From positions 1,632,001-1,696,000 of the forward strand of contig NZ_AP028654.1 of the NCBI RefSeq assembly GCF_033097505.1: a DNA stretch of 64,000 bases, in the 5' to 3' direction. The position numbers and the translations under genes were made by a program. The DNA is from Helicovermis profundi. Its GTDB lineage: Bacteria > Bacillota > Clostridia > Peptostreptococcales > Acidaminobacteraceae. The notes under the pieces are model-generated. The model was given only the letters and a program-made list of their open reading frames with translations, was not told the origin of the DNA and did not search any database. Position 1 is the first letter of the stretch; each line of letters opens with the position of its first letter. This document shows positions 7,303 through 14,970 of this stretch, piece by piece.

Positions 7303-9534
7303 TTATGTGCGCTTTACTTCTAATATTATTTTTTCACCATTATCATTTTTTAATTCCATTTTTAATCCCTTATCGATAACAACACCTATAGTAAGGAGTT
7401 GTTTTATTAATGCTGGATCAATTACTCTATTATAGCTTTTTAAAGAGTCTTTCCAAATTGTAAATTTACAACCATCTTTCCAATTTGTACAAAAGAATGC
7501 TTTTTTATTTTCTAAAATTTTTCCTCCATTACAAAGTGGACACTCACCTAAAACTTCATTGGTCATTTTAAAATCATCTGCACAGTAATTACTAAGTTTC
7601 AATATTTTTTTAGTGTTTTTTTGAATATAACTTTCTAATTTCCCCATATATTCGTCGATTTTAATTTCACCATTTGAAATCATTGTTAAGCCTTTCTCCC
7701 AGCTTGCTGTTAATGCAGGATTCAAAAGAGAAGGTATTGATTTATTTACAACAAAGTATATCATTTCTCCTAAATTACTGGGGGTTAAAATTTGAGTTTT
7801 TTTATTTAATTTAATATAATCTATCTTTTCTAATTTTTTTAATATTTCTGATCTCGTTGCACTAGTTCCTATTCCACTACCTTTGATTTGTTCTCTAAGC
7901 TCTTCATCTTCAATTAACTTTCCTGCATTTTCCATCGCTAAAATTATGGAACCTGATCTATAACGCTTTGGTGGGCTTGTTTCGCCATCTTTAATTATTA
8001 AATCTTTAATAGCTACCTTTTGACCTTTTTTTAATATTTTCAAGCTATTAATTTCTTTTGCAATTTTTTCCTGATTTTTTTTACTATTATTTGAAATTTT
8101 TAGATATCCCTCATCAGAACAAACCTTTACAGACGTTAGAAAAGATTCTTCACCTATTTTGGTCTTTATTTCAAGTTTACTAAAAATTGCCGGTGGATAA
8201 AAAATTGATAAAAATCTTCTAATTACTAGAATAAATATTTTTTTATCAACACTCGATAATCTATTGTAAGAAGTAAGGCCTTGACCAGTTGGTATAATTG
8301 CATAGTGATCTGTAATAGCTTTATCGTTTACATATTTTGTTTTTTCTAACCCTTTAAACAAACTATTCTTGATTATATTTTCAGTGAAATATTCTATTTT
8401 TTTATCCTCAGCTTCTAGTTCACAAATCTTATTAACATTTTGAAGCCCATTTAAATTCTTATGAATTTCTTTTAAAACTGCTTCTGATAAAACCCTAGCG
8501 TCTGTTCTAGGGTAAGTTAACATTTTTTTTTCATACATGCCTTGAATACTTGTCAGAGTTTCATCAGGACTCATCTTAAATTTTTTTGAACATTCATTTT
8601 GAATTTCAGCTAAATTGTATAAAAGCGGAGCATTTTTCTTTTCTTTTTTCTTTGTAACTTTATCTATTATTGCAAAAGTTTCAGGACTTTCTGAATTCAA
8701 TTTTTTAATAAAAGTTTCAGCCATTTCTTTTTCTTTAAAACCAACATCTTTGAATAGGTGTTTTGAAAGATAATACTTTGAACCTTCTATAGCTTTCCAT
8801 TCTCCATCATATTCTAAACCATCATTAAACTTAAATTTAGAAATAATTTTATAATAGGGAGTTTTTATAAAATTCTTAACTTCTAATTCTCTTTTTACTA
8901 TCATACCTAAAACACAAGTCATAACTCTTCCAACTGCAATAACTACATAATCTTTATTTAATTTACTACTTATGCTTTTAGAATATGTAAGCGTTAATAA
9001 TCTTGAGAAATTAATGCCAATTAAATAATCTTCTTTCGCTCTTAAATATGCTGAATCAGATAATAAATCATATTCAGCTAAATCTTTTGCGTTAATTATA
9101 CCTTTTTTTATTTCTTCCTCTGTTTGAGAATCAATCCAAACTCTTTTTTTAATTTTATTTTTTACTCCAACCATTTCATCAACAAGCCTATATATGTATT
9201 CTCCTTCACGTCCGGAGTCGGTACAAACATAAATCTTTGATATATCTTCTCGCGTCATTTGCATTTTTACAATTTCATATTGCCTAGAAGCATTTTTTAT
9301 TACTTCATATTTATATGAATCAGGTAAAAATGGAAGATCGGAAAGATTCCATTTTTTAAACTTAGAATCATATTCTTCAGGATAACTCATAGTTACTAAA
9401 TGACCTACACACCAAGTAATAACAGCTCTATCTGATTCTATATATCCTTGTTTACGATTGCCATTCACCTTTAAAACTTTGGCAAATTCTGCTGCGACGC
9501 TTGGTTTTTCAGTTATAAATAAAGCTTTCGACAT
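7303..9534 (-). CDS. topB: DNA topoisomerase III
   Basis: A type IA topoisomerase (743 aa) that passes single strands through a transient 5'-phosphotyrosine break and helps decatenate DNA. The TOPRIM domain starts with FITEKPS and includes TDSGREGEYIYR near residue 105. The catalytic tyrosine is in the motif LTYPRTD near residue 340. A C-terminal zinc ribbon has CPLC and a later C-x-n-C pair. Length and order fit the chromosomal TopB family, although Firmicute plasmids and conjugative elements also carry such enzymes; nothing here indicates a mobile island. GGAG precedes the ATG. Confidence 0.93.
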   Translation of the reverse strand: MSKALFITEKPSVAAEFAKVLKVNGNRKQGYIESDRAVITWCVGHLVTMSYPEEYDSKFKKWNLSDLPFLPDSYKYEVIKNASRQYEIVKMQMTREDISKIYVCTDSGREGEYIYRLVDEMVGVKNKIKKRVWIDSQTEEEIKKGIINAKDLAEYDLLSDSAYLRAKEDYLIGINFSRLLTLTYSKSISSKLNKDYVVIAVGRVMTCVLGMIVKRELEVKNFIKTPYYKIISKFKFNDGLEYDGEWKAIEGSKYYLSKHLFKDVGFKEKEMAETFIKKLNSESPETFAIIDKVTKKKEKKNAPLLYNLAEIQNECSKKFKMSPDETLTSIQGMYEKKMLTYPRTDARVLSEAVLKEIHKNLNGLQNVNKICELEAEDKKIEYFTENIIKNSLFKGLEKTKYVNDKAITDHYAIIPTGQGLTSYNRLSSVDKKIFILVIRRFLSIFYPPAIFSKLEIKTKIGEESFLTSVKVCSDEGYLKISNNSKKNQEKIAKEINSLKILKKGQKVAIKDLIIKDGETSPPKRYRSGSIILAMENAGKLIEDEELREQIKGSGIGTSATRSEILKKLEKIDYIKLNKKTQILTPSNLGEMIYFVVNKSIPSLLNPALTASWEKGLTMISNGEIKIDEYMGKLESYIQKNTKKILKLSNYCADDFKMTNEVLGECPLCNGGKILENKKAFFCTNWKDGCKFTIWKDSLKSYNRVIDPALIKQLLTIGVVIDKGLKMELKNDNGEKIILEVKRT

Positions 9535-9648
9535 AATAATACTCCAATACTAGTAAAAATTTATTTTTTATATTGATTTTATCATATCTTTTTAAAGGTG
9601 AAAAGCAATACGTTAAACAAGTTCTTTATCATAAATATTATTAACTCA

Positions 9649-9785
9649 TTTATCCGATGCCTTAGAGTTCTAATACCCCCACTTCTAAAAAAGTGGGGAT
9701 AAAGAACTCTAAAAAGGCCCTGGATTATGTTTTCTAAGATTCAGAGGGAGTAAAAACTCCCTCTGAATCCAAGAAACTCATTTAT
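9649..9785 (+). repeat. R1 structured repeat, copy A
   Basis: The element runs from CCGATG at 9654 to the TTTAT at 9781-9785 and is preceded by another TTTAT (9649-9653). Helices: ATCC/GGAT (9652-9655, 9722-9725), GCCTT/AAGGC (9659-9663, 9714-9718), 9664-9671 with 9703-9710, 9677-9684 with 9691-9698, and a second hairpin 9738-9751 with 9756-9769 capped by AAAA. An ATAA internal loop is at 9699-9702. The bioY stop codon is inside the right-hand TTTAT. Three more copies are at 12480, 17340 and 47971. No T tract follows either hairpin. Confidence 0.9.
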
Positions 9786-10333
9786 CTCGCTTTATTTACA
9801 ACGGGTAGAATTTTATACGAACTAATTGCTACTATAAAGCTCCAAATTATATCAGGTATTATAAAAGGTGTAAATCCCCATTTAGCTGCAGTTTGCCATC
9901 CAATTTGTGAATCATTTAAATGATTCCACATAAAATATAAATATGAAACTCCAATAGCATAAACAACTGCAAGACCAACCAATACCGATAAAAATCTAAA
10001 TATCAATTTCTGATTAGGATTATTTTCTGTTAATTTACCAATAATAAATGAACAAAGTATAAAACCAATCAAGTAACCAAAAGTTGGTTGGAAAATATAA
10101 CTTAGCCCTCCTCCTTTTGTAAATACAGGAACACCAAGTAATCCGATTCCTACATAAATTAGCTGAGAAGTCATACCTTTTTTTGAACCTAATAGCATTC
10201 CTGAATATGCACAAAACAGAAACTGCAAACTAACAGGAACAGGCGGAATTGGTATCTTAATAAATGCACCAATCGCTGTAAGTGAAGCAAACATTGAAAT
10301 TAAAATCATATCTTTTGTACTTAAATTTTTCAT
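9782..10333 (-). CDS. bioY: Biotin transporter S component (ECF type)
   Basis: A 183-aa integral membrane protein with about six hydrophobic segments. PVPVSLQFLF, GMLLGSKKG and a YLIGFILCSFIIG segment are typical of BioY, the biotin-binding S component that works with the shared ECF energising module encoded elsewhere. No biotin synthesis genes are visible, so the organism may depend on uptake. The upstream region carries an excellent sigma-A promoter overlapped by a BirA-type operator, so expression should fall when biotin is plentiful. The stop codon lies in the end of repeat R1 copy A. GGAGG precedes the ATG. Confidence 0.93.
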   Translation of the reverse strand: MKNLSTKDMILISMFASLTAIGAFIKIPIPPVPVSLQFLFCAYSGMLLGSKKGMTSQLIYVGIGLLGVPVFTKGGGLSYIFQPTFGYLIGFILCSFIIGKLTENNPNQKLIFRFLSVLVGLAVVYAIGVSYLYFMWNHLNDSQIGWQTAAKWGFTPFIIPDIIWSFIVAISSYKILPVVNKAR

Positions 10334-10342
10334 AATTCCTCC

Positions 10343-10415
10343 AATATTTTTTTGTCATAAATAATATAACATGACAAAAAAATATTGTCAACCCGGATTA
10401 AATTCTGGTTAACAA
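10343..10415 (-). promoter_or_regulatory. bioY promoter with BirA-type operator and 16-bp inverted repeat
   Basis: On the minus strand TTGACA (10391-10386) and TATATT (10368-10363) are separated by 17 bp. TTGTTAACC-N13-GGTTGACAA at 10385-10415 matches the biotin repressor BirA operator pattern and covers the -35 box; the spacer is one or two bases shorter than usual. In addition, arms 10343-10358 and 10371-10386 form a perfect 16-bp inverted repeat around the -10 box. It is mostly upstream of transcription, so it should act as DNA, not RNA. Confidence 0.75.
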
Positions 10416-10423
10416 TATAAAAC

Positions 10424-10467
10424 AAAGCGCTAGTTAACATAATATAATTACGTCAACTAGCGCTTTT
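10424..10467 (-). terminator. Intrinsic terminator of htpG
   Basis: GCGCTAGTT and AACTAGCGC form a stem that extends to 12 bp with one wobble pair, followed on the minus strand by TTTGTTTT. Confidence 0.85.
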
Positions 10468-10479
10468 GCTTTTTATAAA

Positions 10480-12360
10480 TTAGATAATCATATTTAAAAT
10501 TTTATTACTTCTCTTTAAAAACTCAACCATTTTTTCAGGTGAAAGCTTTTTATGACCAATAAGTGCTAAATCATAAACCTGCATTGCAACAGTATCCATT
10601 AATTCTTTATTTTCTTCATAATTACTATTAATTAAGAAGTCCACAAGTTTGTTGTTTTTATTAAGGACTAATTCTTCATTTGAAGGAAACATATTAGGAT
10701 CAATTCCTGAATTACCATACATTTTAAGCATATCTTGCATCCTTCTATTCTCTTCAGATAATACAATCATAGCTGATACTTCGTTCGATTTAAAACTTTC
10801 AACTTTTAATTTCATTTCTTCTTTATTTAATGCACTTTTGAAAACATTAGATAATTCTTCAGTTATTTTTATTGTTTCTTCAGTATCACTCTCAATTTGA
10901 GCATCAGTAAGAACATCACTTAAATCTGCATCAACTCTAATAAATTTAACTTTATCATTCTTAGACTCTAATAATGAAACAAATGGTGGATCAATTGAAT
11001 GATTAAGAATTAAAACATCAATACCATGTTCTTTAAGTAATTCAATATAATGAGCTTGCTGAACAATATCAGTTGTATAATATACTTTGTTTTCCAATTT
11101 GCCAGCATGTAAATCTAAATACTCACTTATCGTAACAAAATTTCCACTTTTATTTTTGTAAAGCATAATTTCTTCAACTTTTTTTGCGAATTTTTCATCT
11201 TTTAATGAACCATATTTTATAAAAGGACTAATATCATCAAAGAATTTTTCATATGAAAGCCTGTCAGTTTTAAACATACCACTAAGTTTATCAGAAACTT
11301 TCTTTGAGATGTAGTCAGAAATTTTCTTAACGAATCCGTCATTTTGTAAAAAACTTCTTGAAACATTTAGAGGTAAATCGGGGCAATCAATAACGCCTTT
11401 TAATAGTAGTAAAAATTCTGGTATAACTTCCTTAATGTTATTTGCAACAAAAACTTGGTTGTTATACAATTTTATTTGCCCTTCAAGTGTATCAAATTCA
11501 GTGTTTAATTTAGGAAAATACAAAATACCTTTTAAATTAAATGGATAATCCATATTTAAATGAATCCAAAATAATGGTTCCTTAAAATCTTTGAATGTAT
11601 CTTTGTAAAATTCTTTATATTCTTCATCTGTACATTCATTCGGTTTTTTAACATAAAGTGGCTGTGTAACGTTAATTGCCTTGGGATCTTCAATAATTAC
11701 ATTTCCATCTTCATCTTTATTAGGCTCTTTGCCAACAACTTCTAAATAAATTGGAAAAGGCATAAATGAACAATATTTTTCAATTGTACTTCTTAAAGTG
11801 TATTCATCTAAGAAACTTTTTCCCTCATCTGAAACAAATAATGTAATCTCAGTTCCTCTACTTTCTTTTGTTCCATCTGCTATTTCAAATTCTGTACCAC
11901 CTTCACAAGTCCAAAGTGCACTTTCACTATTTTCAACATATGATTTAGTATTAATTTGAACTCTTTCAGCTACCATAAACGCTGAATAAAAACCAAGTCC
12001 AAAATGACCTATAATTTGCTCTTTATCACCTTTATCCTTGTATTTTTCAAGAAAATCTTCAGCTCCTGAAAAAGCAATTTGATTAATATACTTTTTAATT
12101 TCTTCAGCAGTCATTCCAATACCATTATCGATAATTTTAATTGTTTTATTTTCTTTATCAAGGATAATTTTTACGCTAAATTCATTATCTTCTAAAGAAA
12201 TTTCTCCTAAAGAATTTAATCTTGTAAGTTTAGTAATAGCATCACATGCATTCGAAACAAGCTCTCTGACAAATATATCATGATCAGAATACAACCATTT
12301 TTTAATAATTGGAAAAATATTTTCACTATGAATTGATAAACTTCCTTTTTCTTTACTCAA
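10480..12360 (-). CDS. htpG: Molecular chaperone HtpG (bacterial Hsp90)
   Basis: ATP-dependent cytosolic chaperone, about 626 aa. The GHKL ATPase domain shows FVRELVSNACDA, DNGIGM and GHFGLGFYSAFM, followed by the middle domain with NVSRSFLQ and the C-terminal dimerisation domain. I use a TTG start at 12360 because AAGGAG lies 7 nt upstream; the in-frame GTG at 12369 overlaps that site. The gene has its own sigma-A promoter and a CIRCE element, so it is probably under HrcA heat-shock repression, unlike B. subtilis htpG, which is not a CIRCE gene. Confidence 0.94.
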   Translation of the reverse strand: MSKEKGSLSIHSENIFPIIKKWLYSDHDIFVRELVSNACDAITKLTRLNSLGEISLEDNEFSVKIILDKENKTIKIIDNGIGMTAEEIKKYINQIAFSGAEDFLEKYKDKGDKEQIIGHFGLGFYSAFMVAERVQINTKSYVENSESALWTCEGGTEFEIADGTKESRGTEITLFVSDEGKSFLDEYTLRSTIEKYCSFMPFPIYLEVVGKEPNKDEDGNVIIEDPKAINVTQPLYVKKPNECTDEEYKEFYKDTFKDFKEPLFWIHLNMDYPFNLKGILYFPKLNTEFDTLEGQIKLYNNQVFVANNIKEVIPEFLLLLKGVIDCPDLPLNVSRSFLQNDGFVKKISDYISKKVSDKLSGMFKTDRLSYEKFFDDISPFIKYGSLKDEKFAKKVEEIMLYKNKSGNFVTISEYLDLHAGKLENKVYYTTDIVQQAHYIELLKEHGIDVLILNHSIDPPFVSLLESKNDKVKFIRVDADLSDVLTDAQIESDTEETIKITEELSNVFKSALNKEEMKLKVESFKSNEVSAMIVLSEENRRMQDMLKMYGNSGIDPNMFPSNEELVLNKNNKLVDFLINSNYEENKELMDTVAMQVYDLALIGHKKLSPEKMVEFLKRSNKILNMII

Positions 12361-12392
12361 AATAATCACTCCTTATTTTTTTTTCTAACAAT

Positions 12393-12421
12393 ATATTAAC
12401 TCAATATTTTTCTATTGTCAA
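12393..12421 (-). promoter_or_regulatory. htpG sigma-A promoter
   Basis: On the minus strand TTGACA (12421-12416), a 17-bp spacer and TAATAT (12398-12393), about 35 nt before the htpG start. Confidence 0.8.
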
Positions 12422-12427
12422 TACTTT

Positions 12428-12454
12428 TTAGCACTCACTAAGACAGAATGCTAA
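12428..12454. promoter_or_regulatory. CIRCE element (HrcA operator)
   Basis: TTAGCACTC-N9-GAATGCTAA matches the CIRCE consensus with one change in the right arm. It lies 6 bp upstream of the htpG -35 box and not over the transcription start. Together with R1 copy B and the purB terminator it fills the 342-bp gap 12361-12702. Confidence 0.85.
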
Positions 12455-12479
12455 CAATTCCTATTAAAGATTCTTTTTC

Positions 12480-12619
12480 ATAAATTAATTTCTAAGATTC
12501 AGAGGGAGTTTTTACTCCCACTGAATCTTAGAAAACATAATCTAGGGCCTTTTTAGAGTCCTTTATCCCCCCACTTTTTTTAGAAGTGGGAGGATTATAA
12601 CTCTAAGGCATCGGATAAA
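12480..12619 (-). repeat. R1 structured repeat, copy B
   Basis: Same element as at 9654 but on the minus strand: CCGATG ends at 12614 and the TTTAT ends are at 12615-12619 and 12480-12484. Both hairpins and the ATAA internal loop are kept. Differences from copy A include CCTCCCACTT against AAGTGGGGGG, which still pairs with a wobble. It lies between the htpG control region and the purB terminator. Confidence 0.88.
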
Positions 12620-12623
12620 ATAT

Positions 12624-12675
12624 AAAAAAACTTTGAAGTAGAATCTTATAAATTTAAGTTTCTACTTCAAAGTTT
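12624..12675 (-). terminator. Intrinsic terminator of purB
   Basis: A perfect 14-bp stem (12630-12643 with 12660-12673) followed on the minus strand by seven T. Confidence 0.9.
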
Positions 12676-12702
12676 TAATTCAATTTATCTTAAAATTAAT
12701 TA

Positions 12703-14133
12703 TTATACATTTAATTCAACATCTTCTCCAAGTACATCAGCATTTTCTTTGAGTATTGGATCAATTTCTGAAATTATAAATTCTTCTACTTGCTCTGATG
12801 CTCTTCCAATATAAAGCGATGGCTCTGCAATTTTTTTAAGTTCACTTAATGTTAAATCAAACTTAGTATCATTTGCAATTCTTTCAAGCAAATCATTATC
12901 TTTTCCTTCTACTTTAACTTTACTACCAGCATCCATAGAATGAACTCTAATAAGCTCATGTAACTCTTGTCTATCTCCACCTTTTTTTACCGCTTCCATC
13001 ATTATATTTTCAGTCATCATAAAAGGTAATTCAGCATCTAAATGTTTTTTTATTACTTTTTCATATACAACCATATTTGTAGCTATATTGTTTGCAATAT
13101 CAAGTGATGCATCTATCGCTAAAAAACTCTCTGCTAAGGTAAGTCTTCTATTTGCCGAGTCATCTAGTGTTCTTTCAAACCACTGCGTTGCTGCTACTAA
13201 CTGAGGACTCATTGTACTAGAAATAACAAACTTACATAGCGAAGAAATCCTTTCACTTCTCATTGGATTTCTCTTATAAGCCATTGCCGAAGAGCCAATT
13301 TGGTTCTTTCCAAAAGGTTCTTCTAATTCCTTTAAATTTTGAAGTAATCTAATATCGTTTGTCATTTTATGAAGTGATTGAGCGATTCCACCAACTACAT
13401 TTATAACTCTAGAATCAATTTTTCTTGTATATGTTTGTCCTGTAACTGCCAAACTATCTTTAAAACCAAATTCTTTTGCAATAAATGTATCAAGTTTTTT
13501 TACTTTATCATGATCATTATTAAAAAGTTTTAAATAACTAGCCTGTGTTCCTGTAGTTCCTTTAACACCTCTAAGCATCAAAGTATTTGATACATAAACT
13601 AAATCATTGTAATCCATAACTAAGTCAATCATCCATAGAGTTGCTCTTTTCCCAACTGTTGTTATTTGAGCTGGCTGAAAATGTGTATATCCTAGTGTTG
13701 GAACATCCCTATATTTTATTGAAAAATCTTTTAATTTATATAAAAGATTTGCAATTTTTCCTTTTATTAATTCAAGAGCATCTTTTAAAACAATAATATC
13801 AGTATTATCTCCAACGAAAGCACTAGTAGCACCCAAATGAATTATACCTTTAGCCTTTGGACATACATCACCATATGCATGAACATGTGCCATTACATCA
13901 TGTCTTAATCTCTTTTCATGCTTCTTTGCCACTTCAAAGTCTATATTATATATATTTTCTTCAAGTTCTTTGATTTGCTCATCTGTAATATTTAAGCCTA
14001 ATTCTTTTTCAGCTTTAGCAAGTGCTGTCCAAAGTTTTCTCCAAGTGCTAAATTTCATTTTAGGAGAAAAAATATACGTCATTTTATCACTTGCATATCT
14101 CTCAATTAGAGGATTTTGATATTTGCTATACAT
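12703..14133 (-). CDS. purB: Adenylosuccinate lyase
   Basis: This 476-aa enzyme of the fumarase/aspartase superfamily removes fumarate from SAICAR and from adenylosuccinate in purine synthesis. The superfamily signature is seen as GSSAMAYKRNPMRSE, and GYTHFQPAQ and THTMRH-like HVHAYGD regions are present. It is the 470-residue type seen in Clostridia, longer than the 430-residue Bacillus form. AAGGATG precedes the ATG. It stands alone, with its own promoter and terminator and paired PurR-like boxes. Confidence 0.93.
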   Translation of the reverse strand: MYSKYQNPLIERYASDKMTYIFSPKMKFSTWRKLWTALAKAEKELGLNITDEQIKELEENIYNIDFEVAKKHEKRLRHDVMAHVHAYGDVCPKAKGIIHLGATSAFVGDNTDIIVLKDALELIKGKIANLLYKLKDFSIKYRDVPTLGYTHFQPAQITTVGKRATLWMIDLVMDYNDLVYVSNTLMLRGVKGTTGTQASYLKLFNNDHDKVKKLDTFIAKEFGFKDSLAVTGQTYTRKIDSRVINVVGGIAQSLHKMTNDIRLLQNLKELEEPFGKNQIGSSAMAYKRNPMRSERISSLCKFVISSTMSPQLVAATQWFERTLDDSANRRLTLAESFLAIDASLDIANNIATNMVVYEKVIKKHLDAELPFMMTENIMMEAVKKGGDRQELHELIRVHSMDAGSKVKVEGKDNDLLERIANDTKFDLTLSELKKIAEPSLYIGRASEQVEEFIISEIDPILKENADVLGEDVELNV

Positions 14134-14158
14134 ATTTACACATCCTTATTAAAATATA

Positions 14159-14226
14159 CGAACTATTTTAAGTTTTTTTAAATATAAGTTCGAAATAATT
14201 ATATAATATATTTTGTATAACTTCAA
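14159..14226 (-). promoter_or_regulatory. purB promoter with paired PurBox-like sites
   Basis: On the minus strand TTGAAG (14226-14221), a 17-bp spacer and TATAAT (14203-14198). Just downstream CGAAC (14192-14188) and its inverted partner GTTCG (14163-14159) are 24 bp apart, the geometry of the two PurBoxes bound by Bacillus-type PurR. The core motifs are short, so PurR control is an inference. Confidence 0.55.
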
Positions 14227-14273
14227 TAGAAATATATTTTTTTCTATTGCATTAAAAACCTTAATAAATTATA

Positions 14274-14621
14274 TCATTTGATATGAAATTTTGGCTTTTG
14301 TTTATTCATTAATTTATCATTTTCTTTGTCTTCTACCAAACTAGTAATTTTAGCAACTTGATTTTTAAAATCATTTATTTTTTTCATTTCATCATCAACT
14401 AATTTGGATTTTAAATCAAGCCTACCTTCTCTAAGCCATTTATTTATATATTTTCTTTTAACATTTGTATTTTCTATAACTTCATTTATTGTTGCATTTC
14501 TATTTTCACTAATATACTCCTTCACAGAATTAAATAACGATTCTATACAAACATTACAAATAGACAGGTTAGCATCTGCAAAAAAAGGGTTTTTACAACT
14601 TTCACATATTCTTTCATCCAT
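14274..14621 (-). CDS. Zinc-finger/HTH protein of the YvyF (TIGR03826) type
   Basis: A 115-aa protein. ICESCKNPF and ICNVCIES at the N-terminus provide two CxxC pairs, probably a zinc site. They are followed by a predicted helix-turn-helix region with KRKYINKWLREGRLDL and then a charged, lysine-rich tail. This order resembles YvyF-like proteins found in flagellar operons of Bacillus and Clostridia, but no flagellar genes are near, so the role is open. AAGGAG precedes the ATG. The IS110 element inserted just upstream may have separated it from its original promoter or operon. Confidence 0.5.
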   Translation of the reverse strand: MDERICESCKNPFFADANLSICNVCIESLFNSVKEYISENRNATINEVIENTNVKRKYINKWLREGRLDLKSKLVDDEMKKINDFKNQVAKITSLVEDKENDKLMNKQKPKFHIK

Positions 14622-14714
14622 ATTAATCTCCTTGTATAATTAGGTTAGAAATATTGCTTAAGTTTCTTGCGAATATTCTTACCTAATTCATTTATATTGT
14701 TTGTGATTAAAAAT

Positions 14715-14900
14715 AAGTTCAACCACTTAACATACTGTAATTTTTCTATTATAGTTATCTCATAAAGAGTATATGCGTCTTCTCCTTGAATGACTCATTT
14801 CTTGAGTTTATATTCGTAACAAAGCTTGCATTATTGTGAGATTCTTTGATTTAGCTGGTTGAATTTCTCTTTGATCATAAATATTATTAGAGAATTATTC
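14715..14900 (+). ncRNA. Candidate bridge RNA region of the IS110 element
   Basis: The 5' non-coding end holds a long-range 8-bp pairing (14718-14725 with 14856-14863, extended outward by A-U and wobble pairs). It encloses a hairpin with an internal loop (14788-14815) and is followed by a third hairpin (14862-14870 with 14889-14896). IS110-group elements encode their bridge RNA before the transposase gene, and it has a stem-loop and two guide loops. Whether these loops match flanking target and donor DNA was not tested. The rest of 14622-14970 holds only an imperfect hairpin at 14639-14687. Confidence 0.35.
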
Positions 14901-14970
14901 GTGTCACTTACAAGGTTAATTGACTCACTAATTATTGTTACTCTTTATTATTTTAAATGGGGGTTATTTT

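Noticed and set aside
9649-9785. R1 hairpins as ordinary intrinsic terminators
   Set aside because: Neither hairpin is followed by a T tract, and in copy D a separate normal terminator lies beyond the element.
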